This document shows, piece by piece, positions 36,051 through 45,246 of a stretch of 64,000 bases of DNA; positions within the stretch are counted from its first letter, which is position 1; each line of letters starts with the position of its first letter. The notes under the pieces are model-generated. The model was not told the DNA's origin, did no database searches, and was given only the letters and a program-made list of their open reading frames with translations. This DNA is from Actinomycetota bacterium. GTDB lineage: Bacteria; Actinomycetota; Acidimicrobiia; Acidimicrobiales; RAAP-2. Location of the stretch: positions 93,369 to 157,368 of the forward strand of contig JAJPJD010000018.1 in assembly GCA_021324355.1 (NCBI GenBank), in the 5' to 3' direction. The position numbers and the translations under genes are program-made.

Positions 36051-36913
36051 CTGGGAGAGACCTCCTCGGCCGGCGTGGCTGGCCGAGGAGCGATCGCAGC
36101 CCGTCCGCCTGGTGCTCCGGCTGCCAGCCATGCCTTCCAGCGCCGCCGGGTGAAGCCGGCCAGGACCAGGCCGGCGACGATGAGGACCAGGCCGGCCCCT
36201 TGGACCAGGACCGAGCCCAAGTGGCCGTCCTCCCCCAGCCACAGGTGCTCGTCGAAGAAGCGCTCAAGACCCCACAGCACCATGCCGGCCGAGAGCACCC
36301 CGCCCGAGGGGTAGCCGGTCCGAGCGGTGCCGTCGGGCCAGCGCCGCAGCCGCCGCTCGAGCACGAGGAGCAAGCAGTAGATGGTGGTGTCCTCGAGCGC
36401 CTGGAAGATCGGCACCGGGAGACGCTTGCCGGCCTGGCCGGCGTAGTACATGCCGAACCACTGGTGGGTCGGGTGTCCCCCACCGGCCACCATCAGCTGA
36501 GGCCCGAGCAGGCGCCCCAGGGCCCAACCAGCCATGAGCACCGGGGCCACGATGTCGAGCGCCTCGCCGATCGGCAGCTCGGGGCACCGGCGACGAGTCT
36601 GGAGGATCCCGGTGGGCACCGCGAAGAGGAGCCCCCCGAACGACGACAGGCCGCCGTGCCAGATAGCCAGGATCTCGATGGGGTGGGCGTCGTAGTAGGG
36701 GAGGTTGGCCAGTACGTGGAGCACCCGGGCGCCCACGACCGCGGCGACGATGACCCAGACGAAGAGGCTGCTCAGCCAGTCGGTCCGATAGCCGCGGGCC
36801 CGTAGCCGCCGGCCGAAGTACACGTAGGCGAACCAGAAGGCGATCGCCAGTCCGATGCCGTAGGTGTGGACCTCGAGCGGCCCGATGTGGAAGGCGACCG
36901 GGATGGGCTTCAT
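36047..36913 (-). CDS. lgt: Prolipoprotein diacylglyceryl transferase
   Basis: IPVAFHIGPLEVHTYGIGLAIAFWFAYVYFGRRLRARGY...GARVLHVLAN...IWHGGLSSFGGL. Confidence 0.93.
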   Translation of the reverse strand: MKPIPVAFHIGPLEVHTYGIGLAIAFWFAYVYFGRRLRARGYRTDWLSSLFVWVIVAAVVGARVLHVLANLPYYDAHPIEILAIWHGGLSSFGGLLFAVPTGILQTRRRCPELPIGEALDIVAPVLMAGWALGRLLGPQLMVAGGGHPTHQWFGMYYAGQAGKRLPVPIFQALEDTTIYCLLLVLERRLRRWPDGTARTGYPSGGVLSAGMVLWGLERFFDEHLWLGEDGHLGSVLVQGAGLVLIVAGLVLAGFTRRRWKAWLAAGAPGGRAAIAPRPATPAEEVSPS

Positions 36914-37135
36914 AAGGCGTCCCCCAAGTATGCCCGGGAGCTTCAGCTGCGGGCGGGCGGCTGTCTAAGCGATCCCGAGAATGGTCACGAATTGTGGACA
37001 GACGATTCCGGTCAGGCGGCGACGGACTTTCACTTCGAGGAGTTCGACTTCGACCACCAGCGATCGCTTCGCCGCGGGTTGCTCGCCGACCTGACCCCGT
37101 AGGCGCCGCGCGCCGTCGAAGATTCTGAAAACCTC

Positions 37136-37167
37136 TTGACTCCGTACCTAAGTACAGGGTTTACCTT
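37136..37167 (+). promoter_or_regulatory. MerR-type promoter/operator with long spacer
   Basis: TTGACT (37136-37141), dyad CCGTAC-CTAA-GTACAG in the spacer, -10-like TTACCT/TACCTT 19-20 bp downstream. Confidence 0.65.
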
Positions 37168-37173
37168 TGACGA

Positions 37174-37590
37174 GTGCGAAGTTCCGAAGTCGCCTCCCGA
37201 GCCGGCGTCAATATCCAGACACTCCGTTACTACGAGCGGCGGGGAATCCTCCCCCGGCCGAAACGCTCTGAGGCCGGGTACCGCGCCTATGACGCCCAGG
37301 CAGTCCGGACCGTCCGGTTCGTTAAGGGCGCCCAGCGACTGGGGTTCTCTCTGGAGGAGATCGACTCGCTGCTCAAACTGGCGGCCGGCGAACCCCACAA
37401 CTGCGATGCCGCGAGGGCGATGGCGACCGACAAGATCGCGCATATCGAGGCGAAGATTGCGAGCCTCTCGGCGATGCGGGATTCGCTCCGTCAGCTCATC
37501 GCCACCTGCGATCGTAGCCCGAGCAGGCGGGAGTGCCCCCTACTCGACGCGATCGAAGACGAATCCATCATCGAAGGAGAGGGCCGATGA
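37174..37590 (+). CDS. merR: MerR-family (mercury) regulator
   Basis: VASRAGVNIQTLRYYERRGILPRPKRSEAGYRAYD...EEIDSLLKLAAGEPHNCDAARAMA...CDRSPSRRECPLLDAIE. Confidence 0.85.
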   Translation: MRSSEVASRAGVNIQTLRYYERRGILPRPKRSEAGYRAYDAQAVRTVRFVKGAQRLGFSLEEIDSLLKLAAGEPHNCDAARAMATDKIAHIEAKIASLSAMRDSLRQLIATCDRSPSRRECPLLDAIEDESIIEGEGR

Positions 37591-38216
37591 CCGAACCGCA
37601 CTGTTGCAACGACGCCGTCTTCATCTCGAGCTTTGAGGGCTGGAGGGCGCTTCCCCAGCTTCTCCGTCTCCTTGCCAAGGGAGAGCCGATCGATCTTTTA
37701 GAGCTCGCGAATATCGGCGGGCAATCCGGATCCGACCTCGAACGAGCACTCCGGGCGCAGCCGGGAACCGAGTGGGATGACCAAGGGCGTCTAATCGGCT
37801 TCGGACTCACCCCTAAACCGACTGACTACCGCTTCCTTATCGGCGGGAAGACGCTTTACACGTGGTGCGCATCTGACACGCTGTTCTTTACTGTAATCCT
37901 CGGGGAGGAGACGGTCGCAGAGTCGATCTGTCCCGCTACGGGCGTGCCGATTCGTCTCGAGATCACGCCCGACGGGGTCGCTTCGGTGACACCGCCCGAT
38001 ACAGTCGTCTCGCAGCGGCATAAAAGCGAGTACGTCGGGAATCTCAGGTCAGATGTTTGCGACCACGGCCACTTCTTCGCGTCTACATCGGCCGCCGCGG
38101 GCTGGCTCGTAGAGCATCCGGAGGGAAACGTTCTCAGCATTGGGGAGGCTTTTGCAGAGTGCCGGACCGCCTGCGAGGAGCTTGGATGGATCGCCCCCGG
38201 AGTTAGCGGGGGATGA
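37587..38216 (+). CDS. merB: Alkylmercury (organomercurial) lyase
   Basis: TLYTWCASDTLFFTVILGEETVAESICPATGVPIRLEITPDG...LRSDVCDHGHFFAS; Cys/Asp active-site pattern; start overlaps merR stop. Confidence 0.9.
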   Translation: MTEPHCCNDAVFISSFEGWRALPQLLRLLAKGEPIDLLELANIGGQSGSDLERALRAQPGTEWDDQGRLIGFGLTPKPTDYRFLIGGKTLYTWCASDTLFFTVILGEETVAESICPATGVPIRLEITPDGVASVTPPDTVVSQRHKSEYVGNLRSDVCDHGHFFASTSAAAGWLVEHPEGNVLSIGEAFAECRTACEELGWIAPGVSGG

Positions 38217-38512
38217 GCGTCTCGTCCGTCGGGGGATCGCTCGGTGGTCTGCGGATTCGGTTTCCCCGTGTGCCCGATTGCCCACTCACCGGTCGCCTTC
38301 GGACCGATGTGGAGCGAGCCGTCGCGACCCTCGGGCTCAGCGCGCCGGTGGTGGCGATCGCGGGGCCTTACCCGTCGCCGACCCTGCTCATCGACAACCT
38401 TGACGTGATCGGACAGCCTTGCGACTTCGACCCCGCGTGCCGGCCTGACCTTCCGACCACCGACGAGATCGTGGCTGGACCCTGGCCGCCGGCGACGGCT
38501 TGGACCTCGTAA
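38213..38512 (+). CDS. Small MerB-associated thioredoxin-like protein (putative)
   Basis: VPDCPLTGRLRTDVERAVATLGLSAPVVAIAGPYPSPTLLIDNLDVIGQPCDFDPACRPDLPT; ATGA overlap with merB. Confidence 0.6.
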   Translation: MSVSSVGGSLGGLRIRFPRVPDCPLTGRLRTDVERAVATLGLSAPVVAIAGPYPSPTLLIDNLDVIGQPCDFDPACRPDLPTTDEIVAGPWPPATAWTS

Positions 38513-38531
38513 GGGCGTTGGGAGACGCGTC

Positions 38532-38996
38532 ATGAGCGTCACGGAACCCCGGGAGACACCGCCCGTCGACAGCCGCAGACCACGGGCCCTCTGTGGCTGG
38601 TCTCCGCCGTCTCTCGCGGCCGATACGCCCTGGAAGCGCCGCGTCGACGTTCTGAGGACGGGAACTGTGGCGTCGGTCGGAATAATCGCTATCGTGGTGG
38701 CCCTACTCAGTCTGGCCGCGTATCTGCCGATTCGCCCGGCGCTCGGGGTCGACGCGCTTGCCGGCCTGGCGGCGGGCGGATGGTGCGCTGTCAACTTCTG
38801 GCGGTGTCGTCACGCCCACTGCCTCATCACCGGGCCGGGCTGGTTGACGTTCGGGGTCTTTGCACTCGTCGAGACGATTCTCGGCCGCAGCCTTATCGGC
38901 GGTGACGAGCAGCTTGTGTTCCTCGGCATCCTGGGCCTCGCCCTGATCTTCGAGGGGGCGTGGTACGTGGGGCACCGCACGAACGCGATCGGTTGA
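38532..38996 (+). CDS. Small Cys-containing membrane protein in the mer gene set
   Basis: Hydrophobic segments and WCAVNFWRCRHAHCLITGPGWLTFG Cys/His motif. Confidence 0.55.
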   Translation: MSVTEPRETPPVDSRRPRALCGWSPPSLAADTPWKRRVDVLRTGTVASVGIIAIVVALLSLAAYLPIRPALGVDALAGLAAGGWCAVNFWRCRHAHCLITGPGWLTFGVFALVETILGRSLIGGDEQLVFLGILGLALIFEGAWYVGHRTNAIG

Positions 38997-39620
38997 CTGC
39001 CGGGTTGGCCAAAGGTGAAACCCCTTCATGACGATCTGATCAAGTTGACGACCTAGCAGGGTCCCATCAGCGCCCCGAGGTTCCCTGGCTGCGCTTCCGT
39101 GGTTGGAGCCGGCTCGCATAGGACCCAGTTTCACGCCGGCTCCATCGAGCGCGTCGGCGCGTGGGAGCCATGTCATCGACATGGGCCGGTGATGGCAAGT
39201 GCCCCGGCCAGCGCTTGGCGAGGTTGTCTATGCGCGCCAGCGTCGGGGCAGCGACATAGTCGTCAACGACCTCACCAAGACGTCCGGTCCGGGTCGGGTC
39301 GTCGCACGACAATGTGGTGGCTGCCCACAAGCACCGGGTCGATCCCGATCGCAACGCAACTAGGCTCAGTCGTCATCCGCTCCTCAATGAGGCTCGCTAG
39401 TTCCTCTTTTGGGCCAGGAGCTTGCCGGCCACGACCTCGCTTGCCATGGGCAGGAGGATCCTTGAGTACTCTCACACCTCTGGGCCGAAGTTCCGTTGCC
39501 GATCGAGACGGGTGGGTGGCTGTGTGCCCCCCTCAACCGAGTCCGCTCGGGATCAGAATCCTGGCGACGATCTCTTTCATGAGTCCTAAGCCCAGCCAAA
39601 TTGCATCGCCGCCGCGGCCG

Positions 39621-40754
39621 CTAGGGCCGGCCGGCTCCCACGAACCCGTCGCCCAGTCGGATCGGGGTGATCCAGACCACCGCGCCGGTGTAGGGCGCCT
39701 CGATCATCTCGCCCCCGCCGATGTACATCGCGACGTGGTCGCTGCCGCCCGGGCCGTAGAAGAGCAGGTCCCCGGGCTCGAGGTCTGACACCGGCACCGG
39801 GGCGCTGTCCTCGTACTGCGCCCCGGAGTAGTGCGGCAGGTCCACCCCGGCCTGGGCCCACGCCCAGGCAACCAGCCCGGAGCAGTCGAACCCCACCCCT
39901 GGGGTCTCCCCACCCCACACATAGGGCACGCCCAGCTGGGACTCGGCTGCCCGCACCGCGATCGCGCCAGCGCTGTTGGGAGGGGGTGGCGGGAAGCTCG
40001 CCCCCCCGGTGAGCAGCGACCGGGTGAGTGCGGCCTGGTTCGCGTCAGCCGCCTGCTGGGCGGCCTGCTCCAGGGTTCCGAGCTGCCCTTTGACCTGAGC
40101 GAGTTCGCTGTCCAGCTGGGCTTGCTTGGCGTTCGCCTCCTGCTCGGCCTGGTAGGCGGCGTTCACCGCTGACTGGGCGGCGCTCTGTTCCACCAGAAGT
40201 TGAGCCTTCTGGCTGTTGAGTGCGAGCACCGCAGTGTGCAGGTCGGCCAGCGCAACGCCCAGGTTGCCCACCGCCACCTGGCCGTACTCCTGACGGGCAG
40301 CGAAGGTCTGCTGGTTCCCTGAGAACAGCGGGTTGCTCTGCGAGGACACTCCCTGGTTCACGTAGGCGTCGATGGCATCGGCGCGCAGGTGATGTCGGTC
40401 GAGCAGGACCCGCTGCTGGTCGGCTGCGATCTTGGCCTTGGTCTGGGTGATCTGGCCGTCGATCTGGGCCAGTTGCGTCTCGGCCTGGTCGTAGCGCTGG
40501 CCCAAGGCGCCGATCTGGGCGGTGGTGGAGGAGATCTCTTGCTGGAGCTGGTTGGCCTGGGCCTGCAGGGAGCCGATGGTGGCCGCCCGTGCCGGGCTGG
40601 CGGTCGTGAGCACAGGGACGACTGTGGTCAGGAGGCCGACGGTGGCCAGCCCCGCCAGGGGTCGCCAAGAGCACCAGAGCCGCCGCAGGCTCTGGCGGGA
40701 CCGCGGTTCGGGGCGGGCGCGAGCCCCCTCGACGTCAGCCACAATGGGCCACAT
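39621..40754 (-). CDS. NlpC/P60 peptidoglycan hydrolase with N-terminal coiled coil
   Basis: Signal peptide, coiled coil LQAQANQLQQEISSTTAQIGALGQRYDQAE..., NlpC/P60 domain GVPYVWGGETPGVGFDCSGLVAWAW...DLEPGDLLFYGPGGSDHVAMYIGGGEMIEAP. Confidence 0.92.
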   Translation of the reverse strand: MWPIVADVEGARARPEPRSRQSLRRLWCSWRPLAGLATVGLLTTVVPVLTTASPARAATIGSLQAQANQLQQEISSTTAQIGALGQRYDQAETQLAQIDGQITQTKAKIAADQQRVLLDRHHLRADAIDAYVNQGVSSQSNPLFSGNQQTFAARQEYGQVAVGNLGVALADLHTAVLALNSQKAQLLVEQSAAQSAVNAAYQAEQEANAKQAQLDSELAQVKGQLGTLEQAAQQAADANQAALTRSLLTGGASFPPPPPNSAGAIAVRAAESQLGVPYVWGGETPGVGFDCSGLVAWAWAQAGVDLPHYSGAQYEDSAPVPVSDLEPGDLLFYGPGGSDHVAMYIGGGEMIEAPYTGAVVWITPIRLGDGFVGAGRP

Positions 40755-40876
40755 CTTGACCAAGGCCGTCGGGATCGGCAAACACCGTGACCCCGGCGCG
40801 GCGCCTGGGGCCCCCTCGCAGTGGCCGCTCGCCAGGGCGTCCTCCCAGGTCGTCAGCTCAAGGTGGCGACTTTGTG

Positions 40877-40895
40877 ACGATCGCGTGTCGATCGT
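40877..40895. promoter_or_regulatory. Palindrome ACGATCG-CGTGT-CGATCGT between the NlpC/P60 and CitE-like genes
   Basis: Perfect 7-bp arms, 5-nt spacer. Confidence 0.5.
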
Positions 40896-40944
40896 GGGAC
40901 CTGGGCTTTTCGCAACGCTCTGACCAGCCGTTACCATCGGGACG

Positions 40945-41886
40945 ATGTCCGCCCGTTCCCGTGACCTGCCCCGCCGCTCGTGCCTGTCGACCCCCGCGTC
41001 GAGCGAGCGCTTCTTGGCCAAGGCGCCGACCGTGCCGGCCGACATGACCTTCCTCGACCTCGAGGACTCGGTCGCCCCCTTGGAGAAGGTGGCCGCCCGG
41101 GCCAAGGCGGTCGACGCCATCAAGAACCTCGACTGGGACGACCGGGTGCTGTGCGTCCGGGTGAACGCCTGGGACACCAAGTGGACCTACGGCGACGTCA
41201 TCGAGGTGGTCGGGGGAGCTGGCGAGCGGCTCGACGAGATCATGCTCCCCAAGGTCCAGACGGCCGCCGAGGTGGTCGCGCTCGATCTGTTGCTCACCCA
41301 GGTGGAGCAGAACGTCGGTCTCCCGGTGGGTCACATCGGGATCGAGGCCCAGATCGAGACCACGAGGGGCCTGATCAACGTGGACGACATCTGCGCCGCC
41401 TCGCCCCGTCTCGAGGCGATCATCTTCGGCCCGGCCGATTTCGCGGCGTCGATGGAGATGCCGGTGCTGACCGGAGGGGTCCAGATCCCCGAATATCCCG
41501 GCGACCACTTCAACTATGTCTTCTCGCGCATCTTGATGGCCGGGCGAGCCAACGGGCTCCAGGTCATCGACGGTCCCTTCCTGCTGGTGCGGGATCTGGA
41601 CAAGCTGCGGGACTTCGCGCAGCGGACCCGGATTCTCGGCTACGACGGCAAGTGGGCGCTCACCCCGGACCAGGTGCAGGTGCTGAACGAGGTCTACTCG
41701 CCAACCCAGGAGCAGTTCGACCGGGCTCACGCCATCCTCGAGGCCTACCGCAAGGCGACCGAGGAGCAACGGCAGGGCGCGGTCATGTTCGGCGACGAGA
41801 TGATCGACGAGGCCAGCCGGAAGATGGCGACCAAGTTCGTGACCCGGGGCCTGCGGGCAGGCCTCAAGCGCTCCGAGCCGGCGTAG
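40945..41886 (+). CDS. HpcH/HpaI aldolase / CitE-like CoA ester lyase
   Basis: RSCLSTPASSERFLAKAPTVPADMTFLDLEDSVAPLEKVAAR...LDEIMLPKVQTAAEV...GIEAQIETTRGLINVDDI. Confidence 0.9.
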   Translation: MSARSRDLPRRSCLSTPASSERFLAKAPTVPADMTFLDLEDSVAPLEKVAARAKAVDAIKNLDWDDRVLCVRVNAWDTKWTYGDVIEVVGGAGERLDEIMLPKVQTAAEVVALDLLLTQVEQNVGLPVGHIGIEAQIETTRGLINVDDICAASPRLEAIIFGPADFAASMEMPVLTGGVQIPEYPGDHFNYVFSRILMAGRANGLQVIDGPFLLVRDLDKLRDFAQRTRILGYDGKWALTPDQVQVLNEVYSPTQEQFDRAHAILEAYRKATEEQRQGAVMFGDEMIDEASRKMATKFVTRGLRAGLKRSEPA

Positions 41887-41893
41887 GGCGGGC

Positions 41894-43480
41894 TCAGCCC
41901 CCCTCGAGGAGCCGGCGGGCGATGACCTTGAGCGCCAGGGTTTCGTCGGCTCCCTCGAAGATCGACAGCACCCGGGCGTCGACGAAATAGCGGCTCACCG
42001 CGACTTCCTCGGCATAGCCCATGCCGCCGTGAATCTGCATCGCCTCCCTGGTGACCCACTCCGCCGCCCGGCACCCGTAGGCCTTGACCATCGAGGCCTC
42101 CAAGGCGCCTTCGCCCTTGGCCATCAGACGGGCCACTCGGTAGGCGAACTGACGGATCGCCTGGATGGTCACCGCCATCTTGGTGAGCTTGGCCCGGGTC
42201 AGCTGGTAGTCGAGAATCGGCGAGCCGAAGACCCGGCGCTCGGAGGCGTAGCGGAAGGCGGCCTCGTAGGCGGCCTGCATCACGCCCAGCGCCCGGGCCG
42301 CGGTCTGCAGCCGACCGTTCTCGAAGCCCTGCATCTGCAGGTAGAAGCCCTGGCCCAGTCCGGCTTCCCCGCCCACCAGGTTGGCCTCGGGGACGAACCA
42401 GTCCTCGAAGGACAGCTCGTAGGAGTGCATCCCGCGGTACCCCAAGGTGTCGATCGGGCGGCCCTCGAGCCGCCCGGGGACCGGCTGGTCCTGGGTGAGA
42501 AGGAACCCCCGGCCGTCGGTTTGGGGCTTTTCGACCACGAACATCGACAGGCCACGGTGGGCCCGGGTGCGGTCGGGGTCGGTGCGGGCCAGGAGCATCA
42601 GCACCTCGGCCCGGGCTGCGAAGGTGCACCAGGTCTTCACCCCCCTGATCAACCACCCCCCGTCGGTCCGGGTGGCCGAGGTGGCAAGCGAGGCGACGTC
42701 GGAGCCGTAGTCGGGTTCGGTCACTGCGACCGCAGCCATGGTTTCGCCCCGAGCCAGCCGCGGCAGCCAGTGACGCTTCTGGTCCTCGGTGCCCCCTTTG
42801 AGGAGGGCCCGGGCCAGGATCTCGGGCCGGGTGATGAGCGAGCCCCCGATGCCGAGTGACCCCCAGCTCAGCTCCTCGGTCGCCACCACCATCCCGAGGT
42901 AGTCGCTCTCGGTTCCCGACGCGAACCCACCGAACTCCTCGGGGACCGACAACCCGAAGCCACCCAGTTCGGCCAGCCCGGCGATGACGTCCTCGGGGAC
43001 GTCGCCGTTGGTCCGATGGACCTCCTCGGCCCGGGGCCGCACCCGGTCCTCGGCGAAGCGGTGGAACGTGTCGCGCACCAGCTCGAAGTCCGAGTCGAGG
43101 TGGCTCGGCCCTTCCTGGCCGCACAGCGACGAGAGGAAGGCCGGCGAGCGGAACTCGGCCAAGAACGCCGCCGCCGGTGCCCACCAGTCGGGCTCCAACC
43201 CCCAGGCCTCCTCGCGGCCGACCACCCGAGCGCACAGGTCGACCAGGACCTCGGCGACGAAGGCGGCCGCCAGGTCGGACTCGAGCTCACCGCAGGCCGC
43301 GTAGTCGAGCATGGAGCGGGCGGCCATGGCAGCCGAGGCGGCGTGGGCCAGGTCGTAGGCGACGACCTGGTCGACGTCGGCACCGGGGCCGCGTCGGAGG
43401 GTGTGCACGGCGGCGTCGACCGCCGACTGGCCGACCTGGACCGCCGCCTCGAGACGGTCGAGCGAGGGGTGGGAGGGCAT
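41894..43480 (-). CDS. Acyl-CoA dehydrogenase
   Basis: MAAVAVTEPDYGSDVASLATSATRTDGGWLIRGVKTWCTFA...ATEWVTREAMQIHGGMGYAEE-type C-terminus. Confidence 0.92.
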   Translation of the reverse strand: MPSHPSLDRLEAAVQVGQSAVDAAVHTLRRGPGADVDQVVAYDLAHAASAAMAARSMLDYAACGELESDLAAAFVAEVLVDLCARVVGREEAWGLEPDWWAPAAAFLAEFRSPAFLSSLCGQEGPSHLDSDFELVRDTFHRFAEDRVRPRAEEVHRTNGDVPEDVIAGLAELGGFGLSVPEEFGGFASGTESDYLGMVVATEELSWGSLGIGGSLITRPEILARALLKGGTEDQKRHWLPRLARGETMAAVAVTEPDYGSDVASLATSATRTDGGWLIRGVKTWCTFAARAEVLMLLARTDPDRTRAHRGLSMFVVEKPQTDGRGFLLTQDQPVPGRLEGRPIDTLGYRGMHSYELSFEDWFVPEANLVGGEAGLGQGFYLQMQGFENGRLQTAARALGVMQAAYEAAFRYASERRVFGSPILDYQLTRAKLTKMAVTIQAIRQFAYRVARLMAKGEGALEASMVKAYGCRAAEWVTREAMQIHGGMGYAEEVAVSRYFVDARVLSIFEGADETLALKVIARRLLEGG

Positions 43481-43490
43481 CGGCAGGACC

Positions 43491-44144
43491 CTACCGCTCG
43501 CCAGGACGCCGCCCGACCACCGTGACCAGGGGCGGGAGCACGATCGGGTCGTCGCCCGGGTCGACCCCGGTCAGGCCCTCGAGGTAGGCCCGCACCGGTC
43601 CGGGGCCGACGCCGGCCGGTGCCTCGGCCCAGGCGTCGACCAGCTCCAGGCCGCTGTCCTTGACCAGGGCCGGGAGGAAGGCGCCGACGTCGGGGTGGCG
43701 TGCGTCGGGCATGGACAGCGCCTGGCCGCCGACCCGACCGGCCGAGGTGATCGGCTCCTGGGCCACCACCCATCCCCCCGGTCGCACGGCGCCGGCCATC
43801 CGGGCCAGCACCACCGCCGGGTCGACCACGTGGAGGAGGAGGAACCGGCAGAAGGCCAGGTCCACCGGCTCAGGGAGGGCCAGGTCCTCTCCGGCCTGGG
43901 TGATGGCCAGGACCTGACTGTGGGCGGCTGCTGCCCGGGCCACCTCGTCTCGGGCCAGCGGGTCCGAGTCGACCGCGTAGACCCGCCCGGTTCGGCCGAC
44001 GACCTCGGCCAGCGCGACTGACACATCACCGCCACCAGCTCCCACGTCGACGCACCGCCAACCCGGTCCCAGGCCCAGTCGCTCCAGTGCGGTCGCCAGC
44101 GGCCGCCGGTAGACGTCATCGCGCAGTCCCTTGAGCTCAGTCAT
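43491..44144 (-). CDS. SAM-dependent methyltransferase
   Basis: GWRCVDVGAGGGDVSVALAEVVGRTGRVYAVDSDPLARDEV. Confidence 0.85.
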   Translation of the reverse strand: MTELKGLRDDVYRRPLATALERLGLGPGWRCVDVGAGGGDVSVALAEVVGRTGRVYAVDSDPLARDEVARAAAAHSQVLAITQAGEDLALPEPVDLAFCRFLLLHVVDPAVVLARMAGAVRPGGWVVAQEPITSAGRVGGQALSMPDARHPDVGAFLPALVKDSGLELVDAWAEAPAGVGPGPVRAYLEGLTGVDPGDDPIVLPPLVTVVGRRPGER

Positions 44145-44227
44145 GGCGTGCGGCAGCCGAGCGGCGGAGGACCATGGTGGCGAGTCTCTCACGGCAGGTG
44201 CCGGCCAGCTCGATAACCTCGGCCGAC

Positions 44228-44656
44228 GTGCACGTCACCATGCTCCTGTGCGATGCGGCGCAGGTCGCCGAGGGCAAGCTCTACATCCTGGGGGGCGGCT
44301 GGAGCATCACCGGGCCGGGGCCGGTCCCCTCGGCGATCGCGATCAAGATCGAGGTCGACTGGCACGAGGCCGACCGGCCGCACCACTGGGAGCTGTTCTT
44401 GGAGGACGCCGACGGGCGACCGGTGCTGGTGGACACGCCGGAGGGTGCCCAGCCGGTCGAGGTCCGGGGCGAGTTCGCGGTGGAGAAGCCGGCCGGGATC
44501 CCCGAGGGTGCACCGATCGACGTGGCCCTGGCGGTGAACCTCGGTCCCATTCCCTTGGAGCCAGGCGCCCGCTACAGCTGGCGCCTGGTGATCGACGGCA
44601 ACGCCCTGCCCGGCGCCTCGGTGGCCTTCAGCACCCGGCCCCGGCTCGCGGAGTGA
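44228..44656 (+). CDS. Conserved hypothetical (DUF6941-like)
   Basis: VHVTMLLCDAAQVAEGKLYILGGGWSITGPGPVPSAIAIKIEVDW; alternative start 44174. Confidence 0.65.
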   Translation: MHVTMLLCDAAQVAEGKLYILGGGWSITGPGPVPSAIAIKIEVDWHEADRPHHWELFLEDADGRPVLVDTPEGAQPVEVRGEFAVEKPAGIPEGAPIDVALAVNLGPIPLEPGARYSWRLVIDGNALPGASVAFSTRPRLAE

Positions 44657-44702
44657 TCCCCGGGATGGACGTCGCAGTGGTCCGGCGACTACACCACGGG
44701 CC

Positions 44703-45215
44703 ATGACCACCTACGACCGGCCCTTCGGGCGCTACCTCGAGGACTTCGAGATCGGCGACGTCTACCGGCACTGGCCGGGCAAGACGATCACCGAGGCCGA
44801 TGACCACCTGTTCTGCATGATCACCATGAACCACCACCCGTTGCACACCAATGCCTGGTTCGCAGAGCACGAGGCGGTGCACGGGCGCAACGTCGTGGTG
44901 GGCAACCTCGTCTACTCAATCGCCCTCGGGATGAGCGTTCCCGATGTGAGCGGCTCGTGCATCGCCAACCTCGAGGTCGAGACTCTCCAGCACAAGAACC
45001 CGACCTTCCACGGCGACACCATCTACGCCGAGACCCGGGTCGTCGACAAGACCGAGTCCCGCTCCCGCCCGGACCGGGGCATCGTGACCGTCGAGACCAA
45101 GGCCTTCAACCAGCGCGGAGAGGAGGTCTGCTTCTTCCGTCGCAAGGTCATGGTGTGGAAGCGGGAGGCGGCGCCCCCCCGGCGTCGGCCCTACGGCGAC
45201 GACGTCTGGGACTGA
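44703..45215 (+). CDS. MaoC-family dehydratase (hot-dog fold)
   Basis: RYLEDFEIGDVYRHWPGKTITEADDHLFCMITMNHHPLHTNAWFAEH. Confidence 0.9.
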   Translation: MTTYDRPFGRYLEDFEIGDVYRHWPGKTITEADDHLFCMITMNHHPLHTNAWFAEHEAVHGRNVVVGNLVYSIALGMSVPDVSGSCIANLEVETLQHKNPTFHGDTIYAETRVVDKTESRSRPDRGIVTVETKAFNQRGEEVCFFRRKVMVWKREAAPPRRRPYGDDVWD

Positions 45216-45246
45216 CCCGGGTCCCGGCCCGGGCTTCGCCCAGCTG

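Noticed and set aside
40755-40940. Possible ydaO/c-di-AMP riboswitch upstream of the NlpC/P60 gene
   Set aside because: Only a weak resemblance to the conserved core on the minus strand; required motifs not found by eye
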